Source of the DNA: Flavobacteriales bacterium
GTDB taxonomy: Bacteria; Bacteroidota; Bacteroidia; DT-38
Length of the DNA: 32,586 bases
Reading direction: 5' to 3'
NCBI GenBank assembly: GCA_013214205.1
Contig: JABSPQ010000350.1
Coordinates: forward strand, 1-32,586
The notes below the pieces were generated by a model that ran no database searches, had not been told where the DNA came from, and worked only from the letters and a program-made list of their open reading frames with translations. Positions 30,227 through 32,586 of the stretch are shown in pieces. The position numbers and the translations under genes were made by a program. Numbering within the stretch: position 1 is the stretch's first letter; every line of letters starts with the position of its first letter.

Positions 30227-30801
30227 TATCACAGTTAAACATTTTTAAGCGATTTTATCTCGATGTATATCGAGATCTTTCTTTACATAGGAAGTTACTT
30301 TGTCATCCGAAGCTTCAGCGTAGGATGAAATCCTTCACCCTAATAGAACTTATTGTAACCATGATCATCTCATCCATCGGCATCGGAATAATGGGCAGCG
30401 CCTACAGAATTGTGAATCATCAATATTCCTCTTATAAGAAGATGAATGAAGGTATTTCGCATATTAAGCAATTAAACGCGCTTTTGCACAAAGATTTCGA
30501 CAACGCCATGCAAGTAAATTGGCGCAATGGCACACTGGAAATAGTTAACGAGAAAGATGAAAAAGAGATCATCTATAAATTTAACCACAACACTATTACT
30601 CGATTGCAAGCAAATGTGAATGATGTTTTTGAAATAAAAATAATTGGAATTAAAGGTATGTTGATGGATCAACCGTTAACGGGGATAATAGACGAATTGC
30701 AAATAGAAGTATTGGTTAATGGAGCAAATCAGCATTTTCACTTTAAGAAACAATATGGTGCAGACGTAATGATGGCGATGAAAGAAGTATATGGCAATTG
30801 A
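30223..30801 (+). CDS. Minor pseudopilin, GspJ-like
   Basis: A 192-residue frame by the first ATG, which overlaps the previous stop (ATGA). The prepilin signal is at residues 35-60: MKS then FTLIELIVTMIISSIGIGIM, with E5 present and Ser at -1. If the ATG at 30325 is the real start the leader is a normal three residues (MKS). From 30223 it would be 37 residues, very long. The intervening DNA contains two hairpins of intergenic-repeat type, which favours 30325. The mature part (SYKKMNEGISHIKQLNALLHKDFDNAM, then strands) fits the GspJ class. It is predicted to join the tip complex of the pseudopilus with the GspI/H-like and GspK-like proteins. Confidence 0.78.
   Translation: MISQLNIFKRFYLDVYRDLSLHRKLLCHPKLQRRMKSFTLIELIVTMIISSIGIGIMGSAYRIVNHQYSSYKKMNEGISHIKQLNALLHKDFDNAMQVNWRNGTLEIVNEKDEKEIIYKFNHNTITRLQANVNDVFEIKIIGIKGMLMDQPLTGIIDELQIEVLVNGANQHFHFKKQYGADVMMAMKEVYGN
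30257..30334. repeat. Two small hairpins in the leader of the GspJ-like gene
   Basis: ATCTCGAT (30257-30264), GTAT, ATCGAGAT (30269-30276) is a perfect palindrome. TCATCC and GGATGA at the two ends of TCATCCGAAGCTTCAGCGTA flank a second one near 30304-30328. Both look like dispersed intergenic repeats of Bacteroidota. Confidence 0.5.
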
Positions 30802-31942
30802 TCTAAATAAAATACAAAGCGCTAAGGCCATCAAAAAAACGGCTGGAAAGACTTCGGAGGGAGGTTCTATGTTTGATTTATTAAACAAAGACATCAAGCT
30901 TTTTGGTAGCCAATTAAAAGATCAAACAAAGGAATCATTCTATTCCGAACTCACCACACTTTTCTCTGCTGGTGTAGATATTAAAACAGCGTTAGAACTG
31001 ATAGAAGAAGAGCAAGAAAAAGAAGTAGATCGAGTGCTGTTCAAAAAAATTAAAGACGATGTGGTAAGTGGAATCTCCTTATCAGCATCCATAGAGAATA
31101 CAGGTAAGTTTTCTCCATACGAATTTCATAGTTTAAGAATCGGGGAGGAGAGCGGTAAATTGAACTTTGTACTCACTGATTTATCCAAATTCTTCAGTCG
31201 TAAAATAAACCAACAACGTCAAATAGTTAGTGCTTTAACCTATCCGGCCATTGTGTTTTCAGTTGCTTTCGGTGCTGTGTTTTTTATGATGAACTTCATT
31301 GTTCCGATGTTTGCCGATGTGTTCAAACGCTTTGGTGGCGATTTGCCAGGCATTACCCAATTCATCATCGATCTATCGGATGGCATTGCCGACAACTGGT
31401 TTTACATGTTTTTAATCATAGCATCAAGTGGAGCATTTATCTATTCTCAAAGAAACGCCAATTGGTTTAGGAAATACTCATCAAGAATTGTTTTGAAAAT
31501 ACCTGTAGCAGGTGAGATAGTTAGAAAGATTTATCTAGCGAGGTTTTGTCATTCAATGAATTTGCTCATCAGTGCTCAAACTCCAATCATTAAAAGCTTA
31601 GAGATGATCAACAAAATGATTGGATTTTATCCATTAGAGGAATCATTAAAACAAATACAAAAAGATGTGCTGTCGGGTAAAGCATTAAGCGAAAGCTTAA
31701 TGAACTTTCCGATATATGGTAGGAAGTTTTGCTCGTTAATTAAAGTAGCGGAAGAAGTAAATCAAATGGACATGATGTTCGATAAGCTGGCAGATCAATA
31801 CACCAGCGAAGTAGAACATCAAACCAGTCTTATTAGTAGCCTTATAGAGCCCCTTATGATTGTTTTCTTAGGCGTAATGGTATCTGTAATACTAATAGCA
31901 ATGTACTTGCCGCTTTTCCAACTGAGTAGTTCTTTTCAGTAG
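30791..31942 (+). CDS. Inner-membrane platform protein, GspF/PilC family
   Basis: A 383-residue polytopic protein with two T2SF domains. The first, at about residues 45-165, has FYSELTTLFSAGVDIKTALE and GEESGKLNFVLTDLSKFF, followed by a membrane hairpin (about 150-180). The second, at about 245-360, has RFCHSMNLLISAQTPIIKSLE and VAEEVNQMDMMFDKLADQY, then a C-terminal membrane helix (about 350-375). The membrane helices and the repeated helix bundle are as in GspF. It overlaps the GspJ-like gene by 11 bases and is the last gene of the operon. It joins the ATPase and the pseudopilus base. The N-terminal 30 residues are extra compared with shorter homologues and could bind the ATPase. Confidence 0.95.
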   Translation: MAIDLNKIQSAKAIKKTAGKTSEGGSMFDLLNKDIKLFGSQLKDQTKESFYSELTTLFSAGVDIKTALELIEEEQEKEVDRVLFKKIKDDVVSGISLSASIENTGKFSPYEFHSLRIGEESGKLNFVLTDLSKFFSRKINQQRQIVSALTYPAIVFSVAFGAVFFMMNFIVPMFADVFKRFGGDLPGITQFIIDLSDGIADNWFYMFLIIASSGAFIYSQRNANWFRKYSSRIVLKIPVAGEIVRKIYLARFCHSMNLLISAQTPIIKSLEMINKMIGFYPLEESLKQIQKDVLSGKALSESLMNFPIYGRKFCSLIKVAEEVNQMDMMFDKLADQYTSEVEHQTSLISSLIEPLMIVFLGVMVSVILIAMYLPLFQLSSSFQ

Positions 31943-31947
31943 TTTTG
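31940..31947 (+). promoter_or_regulatory. Putative -7 box for the last gene
   Basis: TAGTTTTG fits TAnnTTTG, overlaps the GspF stop codon and lies 19 bp before the next ATG (31966). No -33 TTG is found at the usual distance. Confidence 0.3.
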
Positions 31948-31965
31948 TATAAAGGTTAAGCAATA

Positions 31966-32388
31966 ATGAAAAAAGAATATTTCAATGGTAATTTTATGCA
32001 CTTGCTCAAAAAGAATGGCCTTGTTGAGAAAACGGTAAAATCGAAAAAGTTATTAGGGCTAACTAATGTACCAGGTACATGTATCAAAAATCGGAGAATT
32101 CTTTTTAGCAGTGATAACATAGATTTCCTTTACAAAGGAGAGATCCTAGGAAGTACAAACTCTTTGACTGAAATTCAATTTAGGCATGTGGTCTTGTATT
32201 TAACAATGGGAGGTGATGAATTTAGAACAGTGTCGCCAGGGAAAAAGTTTAACCTAACATTTGTTGGGCGATATATCGAAAACCTGAAGAAAGAATATAA
32301 AACATTGGAGCTTTATGGCACTGATTTCTTAAGACAGAATGAGATACTCCGTATTCTTAAAGTTTATAATAGCGTTGTTTCACGTTAG
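31966..32388 (+). CDS. Hypothetical protein after the secretion operon
   Basis: A 140-residue, basic, soluble protein with no signal peptide or membrane segment and no family I recognise. The middle has strand-like blocks (RRILFSSDNIDFLYKGEILG; FRHVVLYLTMGGDEFRT), and the C-terminus is helical (YIENLKKEYKTLELYGTDFL). It lies 23 bp after GspF with its own putative promoter box, so it may or may not be part of the secretion operon. No role can be given. Confidence 0.6.
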   Translation: MKKEYFNGNFMHLLKKNGLVEKTVKSKKLLGLTNVPGTCIKNRRILFSSDNIDFLYKGEILGSTNSLTEIQFRHVVLYLTMGGDEFRTVSPGKKFNLTFVGRYIENLKKEYKTLELYGTDFLRQNEILRILKVYNSVVSR

Positions 32389-32586
32389 TCAAAAGGGAGT
32401 TCTAGAGCAATTCAATTAAAATAAAAGAGGGCAGTGTGGGGCTTGTTTTTGCTTATATGCTGAATTTAAGTTCGGAATATTTATACTTACAAAGTTAAAC
32501 TAGATACAGAGGGTGATTGGAGAAACATATATGGGGCTATTACATTAGTACTAGTTATTGCAATTCCCTTTTTTATATTCACATTC
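32389..32586 (+). other. End of window, no assignable gene
   Basis: The last 198 bases have no credible complete gene. A hydrophobic frame near the end (YGAITLVLVIAIPFFIFTF) runs off the edge and could be the start of a membrane protein, but I see no start codon for it. Confidence 0.3.

Noticed and set aside
20380-31942. Type IV pilus for twitching motility
   Set aside because: There is no PilT-like retraction ATPase and no PilQ-linked pilus gene set; the GspG-, GspJ-, GspK-like subunits and secretin arrangement fit type II-like secretion better. It cannot be fully excluded.
1-32586. tRNA or rRNA genes as integration targets of the recombinases
   Set aside because: No cloverleaf with a recognisable T-loop motif was found by eye in the gaps. 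A tRNA scan would be decisive.

Overview
The window looks like an AT-rich member of the Bacteroidota, probably near the Cytophagales. This rests on several TAnnTTTG -7 promoter boxes, A/T-rich leaders with weak Shine-Dalgarno sites, RHS tips with the RYGFNGMEKD core typical of this phylum, and a type II-like secretion operon of the Cytophaga kind. The genus cannot be told from sequence alone.

Region 1 (1-13.5 kb) is accessory DNA. It opens with the start of a minus-strand IS630-like transposase gene. It then carries two diverged copies of the same three-gene module: an AAA+/helicase-like ATPase, a complete tyrosine recombinase (TyrA) and a second tyrosine recombinase (TyrB). Copy 1 (1349-5482) has a DnaG/TOPRIM-like domain fused to the ATPase. 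Copy 2 (8140-11683) lacks that domain but has a divergent XRE repressor, a promoter/operator palindrome, a RadC-family JAMM protein directly downstream and then a YhcG/DUF1016 PD-(D/E)XK nuclease. In both TyrB proteins the first catalytic Arg is Thr and the His of the HxxR motif is lost, while the other Arg, the second His and the Tyr remain. The layout resembles the helicase plus recombinase-pair core of staphylococcal cassette chromosomes, but built on tyrosine recombinases. It is the best candidate here for an undescribed system.

Region 2 (5.6-7.6 kb and 13.5-17.6 kb) holds displaced polymorphic-toxin cassettes: RHS-type tips (an alpha/beta-hydrolase-like tip, a possible Ntox44-like tip, and an orphan tip with no core), each followed by a candidate immunity gene. 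They are separated by palindromic repeats. The 787-bp gap at 13.55-14.34 kb has no credible gene but is full of palindromes.

Region 3 (17.5-20.0 kb) contains an IS1-family transposase gene and a REPtron: a RAYT (Y1/HUH transposase) gene flanked by eight imperfect palindromes of two alternating types.

Region 4 (20.4-31.9 kb) is one tightly packed operon for a type II secretion/type IV pilus-like machine: major pseudopilin, minimal prepilin peptidase, GspE ATPase, GspD secretin, GspL/PilMN-like, GspM/PilO-like, a lipoprotein with three FN3-like repeats, a GspC/PilP-like protein, a secreted MORN-repeat protein, a GspK-like beta-solenoid protein, two more pseudopilins and GspF. The three clear pseudopilins place Ala, Ala and Ser, not Gly, at the predicted -1 cleavage position. 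A gene of unknown function follows, and the window ends in sequence I cannot assign.
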